In this document: positions 25,413 to 33,598 of the stretch, one piece after another
How the letters are laid out: each line of letters begins with the position of its first letter
Numbering within the stretch: position 1 is the stretch's first letter
The notes under the pieces: model-generated
Database searches by the model: none
Seen by the model: the letters and a program-made list of their open reading frames with translations, nothing else
What the model was told of the DNA's origin: nothing
NCBI GenBank assembly: GCA_910588405.1
Contig: CAJUPT010000008.1
Location: 22,046-86,045, forward strand
Direction: 5' to 3'
Source of the DNA: an uncultured Lachnospiraceae bacterium
Lineage (GTDB): Bacteria; Bacillota; Clostridia; Lachnospirales; Lachnospiraceae
DNA: 64,000 nucleotides
Position numbers and translations under genes: made by a program

Positions 25413-26645
25413 TTAAAAACCCAGATACTCCGTCCATTTCCCAATGTATTCCACCAGCCTGCCCGCCGAAGCGCTCACATTGATCGCGTCAAATTTGCCC
25501 AGCGCCGCCAGATAGACTAACAGGAGCAGCCCGGGCGCGGGATTCGTCCGCAGAGCTTCTTTTTTCTCCTCCAGGCATTTTACCATGGCCCTGTCCCCTG
25601 ATGCCAGCAGATAAAAGATTAATAGGAAATCAAAAATCAAAAACCCCGCAAACCACCGTCCCCAGTCCACAGTGATCACAAATATTGGGATATAAGGGAG
25701 ATGACAGGCCATCATCAGCCAGAAGCTGAGCCTGTCTTTCTTTTCTATATGCCTCCGGTAAGAAATCCAGAGACGCACCAGGAAAATCCACAGAGGCAGC
25801 AGCAAAGCACAGGCTGCAAGGCCGGTTTTGATACAGTCGCCGATCATATATTTTCCAAAAGCATTCCAGTGATCGCTGAATTTTCCAAAATATTCAAACT
25901 GCAGCACTGTCTCATTCACATTCTGCAAAGATGTTCGGGCAATGACCTTCTCATACATCTCATGAGCATTGGCACAGTTTACCTTTGAGAACAGCTGCAG
26001 ATACAAAGCCAGGGCGAAGCAGGAGCCAAACAGCAGCAGTCCGTAAGCCCCATATTTTTTCCTGTCCTCGCTTTGGAAAAATTCATGGATCAGGATTGCC
26101 GCCGGCAGCGGAAAATAAATAAACACATATACCTGATGGGTCAAAACGGCTGCCAATACCAGCGCCGTCACGCCGAGCCATTTTTTCGGATTTTTTGTTG
26201 CAATGGAGAGCATAAAAATCAGCAGCGTATCGATAACCAGAAAGGTGTCCATTCTGCCAAAGGTATTCTGCTGGAACAAATAGACGATGCTGGCCGGGGA
26301 GGCTATCCAAAGCGCACAGAGAAAAGCCGCCATTCCCCGCATGTCCGCCCCGGTTCTTTTTATGAATCTGCCGACAGCTGCCGCAGCGATCAGACATAGA
26401 CCTATCCCTACAGCCATTAAAACCACATACAGATTACTGGTATACAGCTGAGGGAAGATCAGACCGACAAGGCTTCCCACCAGCAGCCTTGAGCTAAATC
26501 CAAACTCATAGCCCACCGTATAATAAGTGGTACACCAGCTATCCAGCTCTTCCATATCCGGAACATGTAAAAGCAGTCCGGTAAAAAAGATCAAAAAAAC
26601 AAATATTTCTATCTGGCAGCGGCACAGCCAGCCCTTCTTTTTCAT
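25413..26645 (-). CDS. multispanning membrane protein, GT-C-like
   Basis: About 410 residues with roughly ten hydrophobic segments. The first outer loop contains DMEELDSWCTTYYTVGYEFG, with acidic residues just after the first membrane helix as in GT-C enzymes, and HQVYVFIYFPLPAAI occurs midway. I placed the start at the ATG 26643-26645, with AAGGAG 10 nt upstream; 26666 is an alternative. It lies downstream of a good promoter (26835-26863). No named family was recognised with certainty. Confidence 0.7.
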   Translation of the reverse strand: MKKKGWLCRCQIEIFVFLIFFTGLLLHVPDMEELDSWCTTYYTVGYEFGFSSRLLVGSLVGLIFPQLYTSNLYVVLMAVGIGLCLIAAAAVGRFIKRTGADMRGMAAFLCALWIASPASIVYLFQQNTFGRMDTFLVIDTLLIFMLSIATKNPKKWLGVTALVLAAVLTHQVYVFIYFPLPAAILIHEFFQSEDRKKYGAYGLLLFGSCFALALYLQLFSKVNCANAHEMYEKVIARTSLQNVNETVLQFEYFGKFSDHWNAFGKYMIGDCIKTGLAACALLLPLWIFLVRLWISYRRHIEKKDRLSFWLMMACHLPYIPIFVITVDWGRWFAGFLIFDFLLIFYLLASGDRAMVKCLEEKKEALRTNPAPGLLLLVYLAALGKFDAINVSASAGRLVEYIGKWTEYLGF

Positions 26646-26669
26646 TCTCCATCCACTCCTTATCATACA

Positions 26670-26828
26670 TTATGAATAGTGTTCCAGGTCTGTCGGTCTG
26701 TATCCGTCACGGCAAAAACCATGGGGATAACAAAAAGCTGCCAGCAATACCATAACCGGCAGCAGGAACACAAACGCATACGTCATCCTTTTATTATTTT
26801 TCAAATCAAAATTCCCTAAAATATTCAT
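26670..26828 (-). CDS. small single-span membrane peptide, doubtful
   Basis: 52 residues from the ATG at 26826-26828, with one hydrophobic segment (YAFVFLLPVMVLLAAFCY) and a polar tail. It has no ribosome site, and its ATG coincides with the predicted transcription start of the promoter at 26835-26863, so it would have to be translated leaderless. It may instead be untranslated leader, or a remnant of a larger membrane protein. Confidence 0.3.
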   Translation of the reverse strand: MNILGNFDLKNNKRMTYAFVFLLPVMVLLAAFCYPHGFCRDGYRPTDLEHYS

Positions 26829-26834
26829 GCAAAC

Positions 26835-26863
26835 ATTATAAGGCACATTCCCCAAAAAAGCAA
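26835..26863 (-). promoter_or_regulatory. sigma70 promoter at the head of locus I
   Basis: Minus strand: -35 TTGCTT (26858-26863), 17-nt spacer, perfect TATAAT (26835-26840). It is the rightmost promoter before the run of minus-strand genes ending at position 1. A 9-bp perfect hairpin (26892-26919) lies just upstream and may separate it from neighbouring transcription. Confidence 0.6.
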
Positions 26864-26891
26864 TCTTTACCGGCGGGAAGCCCCAGGTTAA

Positions 26892-26919
26892 AGGCTGCCG
26901 CAATCATTTACGGCAGCCT
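26892..26919. repeat. 9-bp perfect inverted repeat
   Basis: AGGCTGCCG (26892-26900) and CGGCAGCCT (26911-26919) enclose a 10-nt loop. On the minus strand only three T follow, so terminator function is uncertain. It marks the junction between locus I and the decayed plus-strand regulator. Confidence 0.5.
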
Positions 26920-27614
26920 CTGGTCCGCATTCCGGCGGCGGCCGTCTGTTCGGACCGTTAATCGGAAATTATGCGCTGTCTCATCCAAATATTGTTTTCA
27001 ATACAGTTGTCTCCACCCGGGCAAATAATATTCGAGCCCTTATAGATGGCAAAGCAGATATTATCATTGACTGTGGCTACATCGATGAGCCGGAAAACAT
27101 GACCCATTTAGACTGTACCAAATATATTACAAATTTGGATATTATTATGAATTTTTGCAGGCGGCATCATTTACAGCACTACTTTTTCTATACGTCCAAA
27201 TTATATTTATGCGTACCTAAAGACAGCGTTTACGCCGACTACCATACCATTACGCTGAAACAATTATCGGGGATACCCGTAATCAGAAGCAGTCTTACCT
27301 GCGATTTTGAAATGTGGCTGGACGCCATCGAAGAATATTCAAATCTGAAATTTAACACCATTATGACTGTCGATAACGACACCTGTAACAATTTGATTTT
27401 TCATCATAATTACAACACGCTTATCATGTCCAGCTATGTGATGAATGATAAACGATTTCATAACTTCTGCAAACTGATTCCCGTAACCGACTCTATTGCG
27501 GAGCGTGATTTTTTTATCTATGCCCGAAAAGGGAACTCACATGTGACCGGCTTTCTAAAATCCGCCCTAAACCATTTTGACTGGCGATTGCTGCTGTTGG
27601 AAAATCCTTTGTGA
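26892..27614 (+). pseudogene. LysR-type regulator remnant, effector domain only
   Basis: The frame is open from a stop at 26889 to 27614 and gives about 240 residues. GPLIGNYALSHPNIVFNTVV, GKADIIIDCGYIDEP, KLYLCVPKDSV and LKQLSGIPVI follow the strand-helix order of the periplasmic-binding-like effector domain of LysR regulators. The N-terminal helix-turn-helix is absent, and the first ATG in frame is internal (27099), with no ribosome site. I therefore read it as a 5'-truncated gene. It may once have regulated a neighbour. Confidence 0.55.
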
Positions 27615-27744
27615 ATGCCGGCGCCGCTGTTTTCCCGCCGCCGTATCAGACGCCATTATTCCGCGAGGCGCCTTATACATGTTACGGTCACTCTTTCCTG
27701 TCCGCAGCCATATAATAAAGAAAACAATCGCCTATGGAGCTTTT

Positions 27745-28221
27745 ATGACACAATCTTTTCTGACCCCGGTTTACGGTGTCATTCAAAATATTTCTCAGTC
27801 CCCAAACCAATGCTGTGACAGCCTCATTACGCTGCTCACCTCCAACGGCCTCATCCGCTTCGCAGCAGGTCCCGATACCTTTATCATCGACTCGGCCAGA
27901 CTTTCTCCCGGCATGTCTGTGGCGGCCTTTTACGACCCGCGCCTGCCGGTACCCCTGATCTTCCCGCCCCAATATCAAGCGGTGATCATTGCCAGACGGC
28001 GGCAGAATGAAAATGTGGCGGCCGGATTCTTCGACAGGAACCTGGTTGCCGCCGATCAGTCCCTGCAATTAAATATCGGAGCTTCCACAGAAGTCACCAC
28101 CGCCAACGGCCTGCCTTTTCCATGCAGCCCCGGCGGGCAGTATCTTGCGGTATTCTATGCCGCAACAACCAGAAGCATCCCACCGCAAACCGCACCGCGG
28201 AGGATCGTGGTGTTTTGCTGA
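27745..28221 (+). CDS. conserved-looking protein of unknown function
   Basis: 158 residues from the ATG at 27745, with GGAGC 6 nt upstream; longer in-frame starts (27577, 27679) overlap the LysR remnant. It starts MTQSFLTPVYGVIQNISQSP and contains LTSNGLIRFAAGPDTFIID and YDPRLPVPLIFPPQYQAVII. No signal peptide, membrane segment or known motif was seen; the alternating pattern suggests a small beta-rich fold. It is followed immediately by a good terminator, so it is probably a single-gene unit. Function unknown. Confidence 0.6.
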   Translation: MTQSFLTPVYGVIQNISQSPNQCCDSLITLLTSNGLIRFAAGPDTFIIDSARLSPGMSVAAFYDPRLPVPLIFPPQYQAVIIARRRQNENVAAGFFDRNLVAADQSLQLNIGASTEVTTANGLPFPCSPGGQYLAVFYAATTRSIPPQTAPRRIVVFC

Positions 28222-28226
28222 TGATG

Positions 28227-28255
28227 AGAGCTGCAGTATGCAGCTCTTTCTTTAT
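28227..28255 (+). terminator. rho-independent terminator
   Basis: AGAGCTGC (28227-28234), a 5-nt loop and GCAGCTCT (28240-28247) are followed by TTCTTTATAT. It starts 6 nt after the stop of the gene at 27745-28221. Confidence 0.75.
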
Positions 28256-28290
28256 ATCATAGGAAAGTTCTACGGACTTCCTTATGATAT
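28254..28290. repeat. imperfect inverted repeat, possible dispersed element
   Basis: Arms 28254-28268 (ATATCATAGGAAAGT) and 28276-28290 pair over most of their length around TCTACGG. The hairpin is followed by a conserved-looking tail rich in CGCTCCGC/GATGCGC. It lies just after the terminator and could be part of a small repeated element in this genome. Only one copy was noticed in the window. Confidence 0.45.
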
Positions 28291-28359
28291 AAAAACGCTC
28301 CGCAAGGATGCGCACCGAATGAAAAAGGATTCTTCATAGAAAAAGGCTATGGCAAGACT

Positions 28360-29088
28360 TTACTTGCCGCTGTCACAATCCGGCACAAACTGATCCGGAT
28401 ATTTTTCGCTTCCGGTATAACCGCAGACGCCAAAGCGCGGAGAATTACAAATTGGCAGCTGCATCTCCTCGCCGCAGTCATGCGCTTCCCCACATTCATC
28501 GCATAGAAAACCACAGCCATCATACAAGCACTCGGTACAGATCACCGTTGCTTTTTTCTCGCCGCACTCATCGCACAGATACTCAAGCGGATTATTTCTT
28601 GACAGAAGCGTCAGTTTTTCTCGTTTCCGGAACCCTTCTCTGTAACCGCAGACTTCAATCACCAGCTCCGTTGTAGAGCCAAAATCATATTCATAGCTGA
28701 ATTTCACACCGGTTTCCAGCACTGTTTTTAGTTTGTGATTCATATTTTCGGCAGGCTCGCCCCAAAAAGAATCCTCATCAGGCGTCACGTCATAGCTGAC
28801 GCCTTCGATCTCAAAGCTGCTTAGATGGCCGCAGCACTCTACCCAGATGTCCCTCAAAAAGGAATCCAGATCTTTTAATGTGGCGTCATCACGGATTTCA
28901 ATCAGCAGCCAATACTGCTTCGAGTATTTCCCATAAATCGACAATTCGAAATATCCGCACTTTTTGCTGCCCTTCTCTCCATTCAAAACAGCCCTCCTCT
29001 TTTCACAACTGTTTAAATGCCGGAGCATATAAGCCTTCGTGTATTCCTTCCCACAATATTTACATTTTCCTTTTGTCTGCGTTCGCAT
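28360..29088 (-). CDS. PRiA4_ORF3-like protein with Cys-rich ends
   Basis: 242 residues from the ATG at 29086-29088 (AAAGGA 6-7 nt upstream). An N-terminal CKYCGKEYTKAYMLRHLNSC looks like a C2HC zinc finger. The centre (FELSIYGKYSKQYWLLIEI, LDSFLRDIWVECCGHLSSFEI, FSYEYDFGSTTELVIEV) matches the plasmid pRiA4b ORF3/TnpR-passenger family (PF07929), where Y-D-F-G is the hallmark. Two further Cys clusters (YLCDECGEKKATVICTEC, FLCDECGEAHDC) follow. The biochemical role of the family is unknown; it is frequent in accessory DNA. Confidence 0.75.
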   Translation of the reverse strand: MRTQTKGKCKYCGKEYTKAYMLRHLNSCEKRRAVLNGEKGSKKCGYFELSIYGKYSKQYWLLIEIRDDATLKDLDSFLRDIWVECCGHLSSFEIEGVSYDVTPDEDSFWGEPAENMNHKLKTVLETGVKFSYEYDFGSTTELVIEVCGYREGFRKREKLTLLSRNNPLEYLCDECGEKKATVICTECLYDGCGFLCDECGEAHDCGEEMQLPICNSPRFGVCGYTGSEKYPDQFVPDCDSGK

Positions 29089-29170
29089 AGATCGTCCTTT
29101 CATACATGATCATTTTAACTCGCTTTCACAGCCTGTTATCTGCTTTCTATTTGCTTTCAAAACATGCTGA

Positions 29171-30889
29171 TTATGCAAGCCGCACCATACAGTTCTTTCT
29201 CTTACATGCGATTCCATACTTAAAAATCGTTTCCATCCCATCCTCACGCAGCCCGGCTTCATAATCCAGCCGCCCGATCTGGCCAAGGGCTTCCTCACAC
29301 GCCGCCTCAAGGCTCCCCTCGGCGTATTTGACCTCAATAATGATCCCAATCTCATCTTCCTCAATCTCAATTAAAATATCACTGTAGCCGTCGCCAGATT
29401 CCACATTTGACCTGATATACCAGTCCTCCCGGTGGCTTAACAGGCCAAGAAGGATACCATGGTAAAAATTTTCCTTTTTAGGCTTGCGGGCGCTGGTGTC
29501 ACGGATGCTGATAGTTTTCCTTAAATAAGCGTTTAACAGCTCCTCGACAGCCTTTGCATCTCCCCGGGCGACGGCGTCGCACAGTGCGTCCAGCCGCGGC
29601 GTATCCTTCCTGGCTTCCTCCTGGATCCATTCCATAACCTGCCTGATAAAGATCTCACGAATTTCCCGGTTCGGGATGGCCAGATCATAGATTCCCTTTT
29701 CCCCTTCTATCTCATCCCCTTCCTGCTTCCCTCTCTGGGTCAGATAGCCGGTGGTGAAAAGCAGGCTCCAGAGGTTGTCGATACTGCCGTATAAATTACG
29801 GTAAGTCAGTTCCTCATTAATCTTCTTTGTCACCGTTTTGCCATTAGCCAGTTCCTCGATCTCCCGGCGCACCCCGCCTTTCGCCATACGCAGGAAGGTG
29901 CGGATCACGTCGTTTCCGCTGGTGTTAATCCAAAAAGCTTTAGGAGCCGCTTTCGGGTTTGCGCGCATATAATCCACATAATTGATCACATCCCAGGGGC
30001 AGTAGACATCCGCATCTCCAAACCGGTATCCGTCGTACCATTCCTTCACCGCTCCATATCTATCTTCCAATCCATAATATTCCAAAAGTCTTCTGACCTC
30101 TTCGTCGGAAAAACCAAAATGTTCATCAAACCGGGCGTTTGTAATCGAAAGCACCCGCAGATTATTCAACCCGGTAAAAATACTCTCCTTCGTCACCCTC
30201 AGGCAGCCTGTCAACACGGCAAGCTGCAGGCTGTTATTACTTTTCAGCGCCCGCCCTAAAAGCCCCCTGAGATGGCTGACCATCTCATCATAATAACCGA
30301 ACTGCTGTGCTTTATCCAGCGGCACATCATATTCGTCGATCAGCAATACCACCTTCTGACCGTAATGCTTTTGGAGAAGAAAACACAATGTCCGCAAACC
30401 GCTTTCCATCACTCCATTTGTCATGATAAAACTATGCCGGCCGCTTAAATCTACATTTACCAGTTGGGCATACTGTTCTTTCTCCTCGTCCGAAAGCCGG
30501 GGGCTGTCCTTCAAGAAAGGAAAACGCATCGCCTCGCAGCCTATAACAGCACAAAGCAAATCCCTGGCAGTTTCATATTGATTAGACGCAACATCCTTAA
30601 GCGTAATGGAAACCACGGGAAACTTTCCCATGTATTCCTCACAAAGCTTCTTCTCCCCTGCAATCCCCAGCCCGTCAAAGAGGCTGCCGTCGCATCCGTA
30701 TTCAAAAAAGTACTGCAGCATATTCATATTCAGGGACTTCCCAAACCTCCTGGGGCGGGTAAACAGGTTGACCTCCCCCCAGTTCTCCAACAGTTCCTTG
30801 ATCAGCCCTGTTTTGTCCACATAGTAGAAATCCTCCCTGCGGAGCTTTTCAAAATTTTCGATGCCGATCGGCAGTTTTTTCATCATCAT
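29171..30889 (-). CDS. AAA-ATPase-like protein with PD-(D/E)XK nuclease domain
   Basis: 572 residues. The N-terminus IGIENFEKLRREDFYYVDKT and FTRPRRFGKSLNMNMLQYFF (Walker A variant) define the PF09820 ATPase family. VVLLIDEYDVPLDKA is Walker B. The C-terminus GYSDILIEIEEDEIGIIIEVKYAE carries the D...E-x-K of the PF08011 nuclease-like domain. These proteins are abundant in Clostridia and Bacteroidetes and often occur in mobile or accessory DNA; the cellular role is not established. The start is one of three consecutive ATGs. It is divergently oriented to the ATPase at 31142. Confidence 0.88.
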   Translation of the reverse strand: MMMKKLPIGIENFEKLRREDFYYVDKTGLIKELLENWGEVNLFTRPRRFGKSLNMNMLQYFFEYGCDGSLFDGLGIAGEKKLCEEYMGKFPVVSITLKDVASNQYETARDLLCAVIGCEAMRFPFLKDSPRLSDEEKEQYAQLVNVDLSGRHSFIMTNGVMESGLRTLCFLLQKHYGQKVVLLIDEYDVPLDKAQQFGYYDEMVSHLRGLLGRALKSNNSLQLAVLTGCLRVTKESIFTGLNNLRVLSITNARFDEHFGFSDEEVRRLLEYYGLEDRYGAVKEWYDGYRFGDADVYCPWDVINYVDYMRANPKAAPKAFWINTSGNDVIRTFLRMAKGGVRREIEELANGKTVTKKINEELTYRNLYGSIDNLWSLLFTTGYLTQRGKQEGDEIEGEKGIYDLAIPNREIREIFIRQVMEWIQEEARKDTPRLDALCDAVARGDAKAVEELLNAYLRKTISIRDTSARKPKKENFYHGILLGLLSHREDWYIRSNVESGDGYSDILIEIEEDEIGIIIEVKYAEGSLEAACEEALGQIGRLDYEAGLREDGMETIFKYGIACKRKNCMVRLA

Positions 30890-31090
30890 TTTTACCCATT
30901 CCTTTTGGGGTTATGCCTGGGTTGTCCGGTTAATGGTCTGCTTTTATTGTAACAGATCAGGAGGTAAATGGGAAGAGAGAGTGGAAAAAACGGGAATTCC
31001 GTTTGAGTCCTGCCGTTGGTATGCCGATTCACAAAATTTTCCAAAAAACATATTTTTTCAAATTTTATATGAATATAACCTGATAAACAT

Positions 31091-31118
31091 TTGACTTTCA
31101 CATAAAATAATGTAAAAT
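31091..31118 (+). promoter_or_regulatory. putative promoter of the AAA ATPase at 31142
   Basis: TTGACT (31091-31096), 16-nt spacer, TAAAAT (31113-31118) in an AT-rich intergenic region. The start codon follows 23 nt later, with AGGA in between. Confidence 0.5.
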
Positions 31119-31141
31119 AATACCAAAAGTAGGAATGCCAT

Positions 31142-32434
31142 ATGATTTACAGAAAGCTATACATGGATCAGATTCTGCCGTTCATCAATACGCCGTTCAC
31201 CAAGATTTTAACCGGCGTCCGCCGGTGCGGCAAATCGACGATTTTGTTGATGCTGCAGGAAGAATTAAAAAGCAAAGGAATCAAGCCGGAACAGATTTTA
31301 TTTTACCGGTTTGACAGCCTCCGTTATGAAGAAATTGATACGGCCTCCAAGCTGTACCGGGAGGTTAAGCAGCACCTGTGCAAAGAGAAAAAGACTTATC
31401 TTTTTCTGGATGAGGTGCAGGAGATTCAGGACTGGGAAAAAGCTGTAAATTCTTTTATGGCAGATTTTGATGTGGATATTTTCGTGACAGGATCAAATTC
31501 CAGGATGATGTCCTCTGAAATATCCACTTATCTGACAGGGCGCTGCATCTCTTTCCGGATATACCCTCTGTCTTTTTCGGAATATCTGGAATTCCGCGGC
31601 ACATATACGAAACCGGGCGAACGGTATGCCGAATTTCACAGATATCTGCAGATGGGCGGGTTTCCTGCGCTGCAATTAAAGGAATATTCCCTTGATGAAG
31701 CTTATACGGTGGTGAAAGATATTTATCACGCAACAATTTTTACGGATATTGTGAAACGCAGCCAGATCCGGAAGGTGGATCAGCTGGAAAGGGTAGTGAA
31801 ATTCACCTTTTCCAACGTAGGGCAGACTTTTTCTGCGCTGACCCTTTCCAAATATTTAAAAAGCTTAAACAGGCAAATGGATCCGGAAACCGTGTACAGT
31901 TATCTGCATAAGCTGGAAAATGCTTTTATTCTGCACCGCTGTTCCAGATATGATATACAGGGAAAAGAAATTTTAAAAACACAGGAGAAGTTTTATCTCG
32001 CCGACACGTCCTTCCGGTTCAGTGTCCTCGGCTATGATGAAAATGCTGTGGCAGGCATGCTGGAAAATGTCGTATATATGGAACTTCTCCGCAGGGGGTA
32101 CGACGTTTTTGTCGGCAAGCTGAGCCGCTGGGAAGTGGATTTTGTAGCGACACGCAGGGAAGAGAAAATCTACATCCAGATTTCAGAACGGATCGGGACG
32201 GCAGAAACGGAAAAAAGAGAGTATGGAAATTTACTTTCCATAGCGGACAATTATCCGAAATATGTGCTTCGGACGGATGCGTTTACAAGAGGAAATTATG
32301 AAGGGATCAGGACGATGCATGTGGCGGATTTTTTTGTTGGGGAAGGGGTGGTGAGAGACAATATGGCACAGATTTTGCGACTGGTAAAGCTAACAGAAAT
32401 TGTTTCTGAAACAACATACAACGAATTAACCTAA
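31142..32434 (+). CDS. AAA ATPase with DUF4143 domain
   Basis: 430 residues. Walker A TGVRRCGKSTILLMLQEEL (about residue 22), Walker B YLFLDEVQEIQDWEKAVN and FVTGSNSRMMSSEISTYLTGR (arginine-containing sensor) are the AAA_14 (PF13173) signature. The C-terminal half (FTFSNVGQTFSALTLSKYLK, FYLADTSFRF, WEVDFVATRRE) is DUF4143, with a nuclease-like D...E-type tail. AGGA lies 7 nt before the ATG. Single gene with its own promoter. Cellular role unknown. Confidence 0.9.
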   Translation: MIYRKLYMDQILPFINTPFTKILTGVRRCGKSTILLMLQEELKSKGIKPEQILFYRFDSLRYEEIDTASKLYREVKQHLCKEKKTYLFLDEVQEIQDWEKAVNSFMADFDVDIFVTGSNSRMMSSEISTYLTGRCISFRIYPLSFSEYLEFRGTYTKPGERYAEFHRYLQMGGFPALQLKEYSLDEAYTVVKDIYHATIFTDIVKRSQIRKVDQLERVVKFTFSNVGQTFSALTLSKYLKSLNRQMDPETVYSYLHKLENAFILHRCSRYDIQGKEILKTQEKFYLADTSFRFSVLGYDENAVAGMLENVVYMELLRRGYDVFVGKLSRWEVDFVATRREEKIYIQISERIGTAETEKREYGNLLSIADNYPKYVLRTDAFTRGNYEGIRTMHVADFFVGEGVVRDNMAQILRLVKLTEIVSETTYNELT

Positions 32435-32503
32435 GCCCAAAAGAATGCCGGGTAATTTGGGAAAAATTACTGTAACCCCTTTCCCCTTTATGCATACACA
32501 GGG

Positions 32504-33421
32504 TCACCCCAGAAAGAAAAATAGTTCAGCTTTATTATCTCCCAGCTGATAATACTTCTCTTTCATTTCCTTACGGCTGATATTCCCATAATAGCCATCG
32601 CCGCCCGGCCTTATCTGATCCGATGCCAACAATTTATCCAGTGTCTCCACTAATTCCTTTGAAGAAACGCACTCTGCTATATCTCTGATATCGCCGATTT
32701 TCAGCCTGTAAGCTCCTGTATCCTTAACGCCACGGTATATAGCCACCCTCCACTCTTTTTGCCATGCATACTTATCCATCTTGAAAAAACAATCTCGTTT
32801 GGAAGTTAACGCATAATCATTCAAATCAACAAGAGTATCTGCTTTCATGACAAGATGAGGTCTATCGCTCAAATCCGTCTCTCTTCCCTTGCATCTCAGC
32901 GCCTTGTAATGAATATCCCCGCACAGATAATCAATATTCTCACGTTCTGATGCTATCCCAATCCTTCTTTGCAATTCACCCTTATCCCTGATTATGACAA
33001 CATAATCTCCAAATTCACTCAGGTTCGGAACATCATAATTAAAAAACGGAGGTTCATAACTATAATCAAGTCTATAAAAAGACAGCGTGTTGCAATACTG
33101 GAACCCTGTGGATCTCAGGATTTCATCAGTAAGCATATATTTCCCAAAATCTCCTTTTATAATTTCTGACCTGCTAAATCCAATTGTTCCCTCAAATAAA
33201 TCAGCCTGTCCAGGTGATAATTTGTACTCGATGGGTATCACGATTTCATCAGAATTGACTTCCGGGTGTTCTGTTATATATTTTTCCTTTTTCTGCTTAG
33301 CTACAAGCAATGGGTACTCATTCCAGAAATAGTATAAGGAATTCATGTATAAGTTGCCATTAAGGAAATCTGTTGCATATTGTTTTTCACTTATGAATTT
33401 TAGGATGAGATGGTTATTCAT
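32504..33421 (-). CDS. uncharacterised protein, possibly DUF2971-like
   Basis: 305 residues from the ATG at 33419-33421 (AGGA upstream). It opens LILKFISEKQYATDFLNGNLYMNS, in which a short strand is followed by a residue set resembling the 'small output of objects' start of DUF2971 proteins, and ends its core with DKYAWQKEWRVAIYRG, like the (K/E)-E-W-R motif of that family. Many DUF2971 proteins sit in defence or accessory islands. I do not recognise a catalytic motif; the assignment is weak. Confidence 0.5.
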   Translation of the reverse strand: MNNHLILKFISEKQYATDFLNGNLYMNSLYYFWNEYPLLVAKQKKEKYITEHPEVNSDEIVIPIEYKLSPGQADLFEGTIGFSRSEIIKGDFGKYMLTDEILRSTGFQYCNTLSFYRLDYSYEPPFFNYDVPNLSEFGDYVVIIRDKGELQRRIGIASERENIDYLCGDIHYKALRCKGRETDLSDRPHLVMKADTLVDLNDYALTSKRDCFFKMDKYAWQKEWRVAIYRGVKDTGAYRLKIGDIRDIAECVSSKELVETLDKLLASDQIRPGGDGYYGNISRKEMKEKYYQLGDNKAELFFFLG

Positions 33422-33598
33422 AGTATTGGTTCCTGTAAAATATTTGCATTTATTATTACGATTATGATGGATTCGAGTGGGGTGAGAATTCACCGCAAAA
33501 TTAGGTGGTTACACAGATGTTTACGCTTTATGCGCAATATAATAAACCAACTCGTTGACAAAATCAAGAGACAATTCTCTAATATTCCATAATAATAA

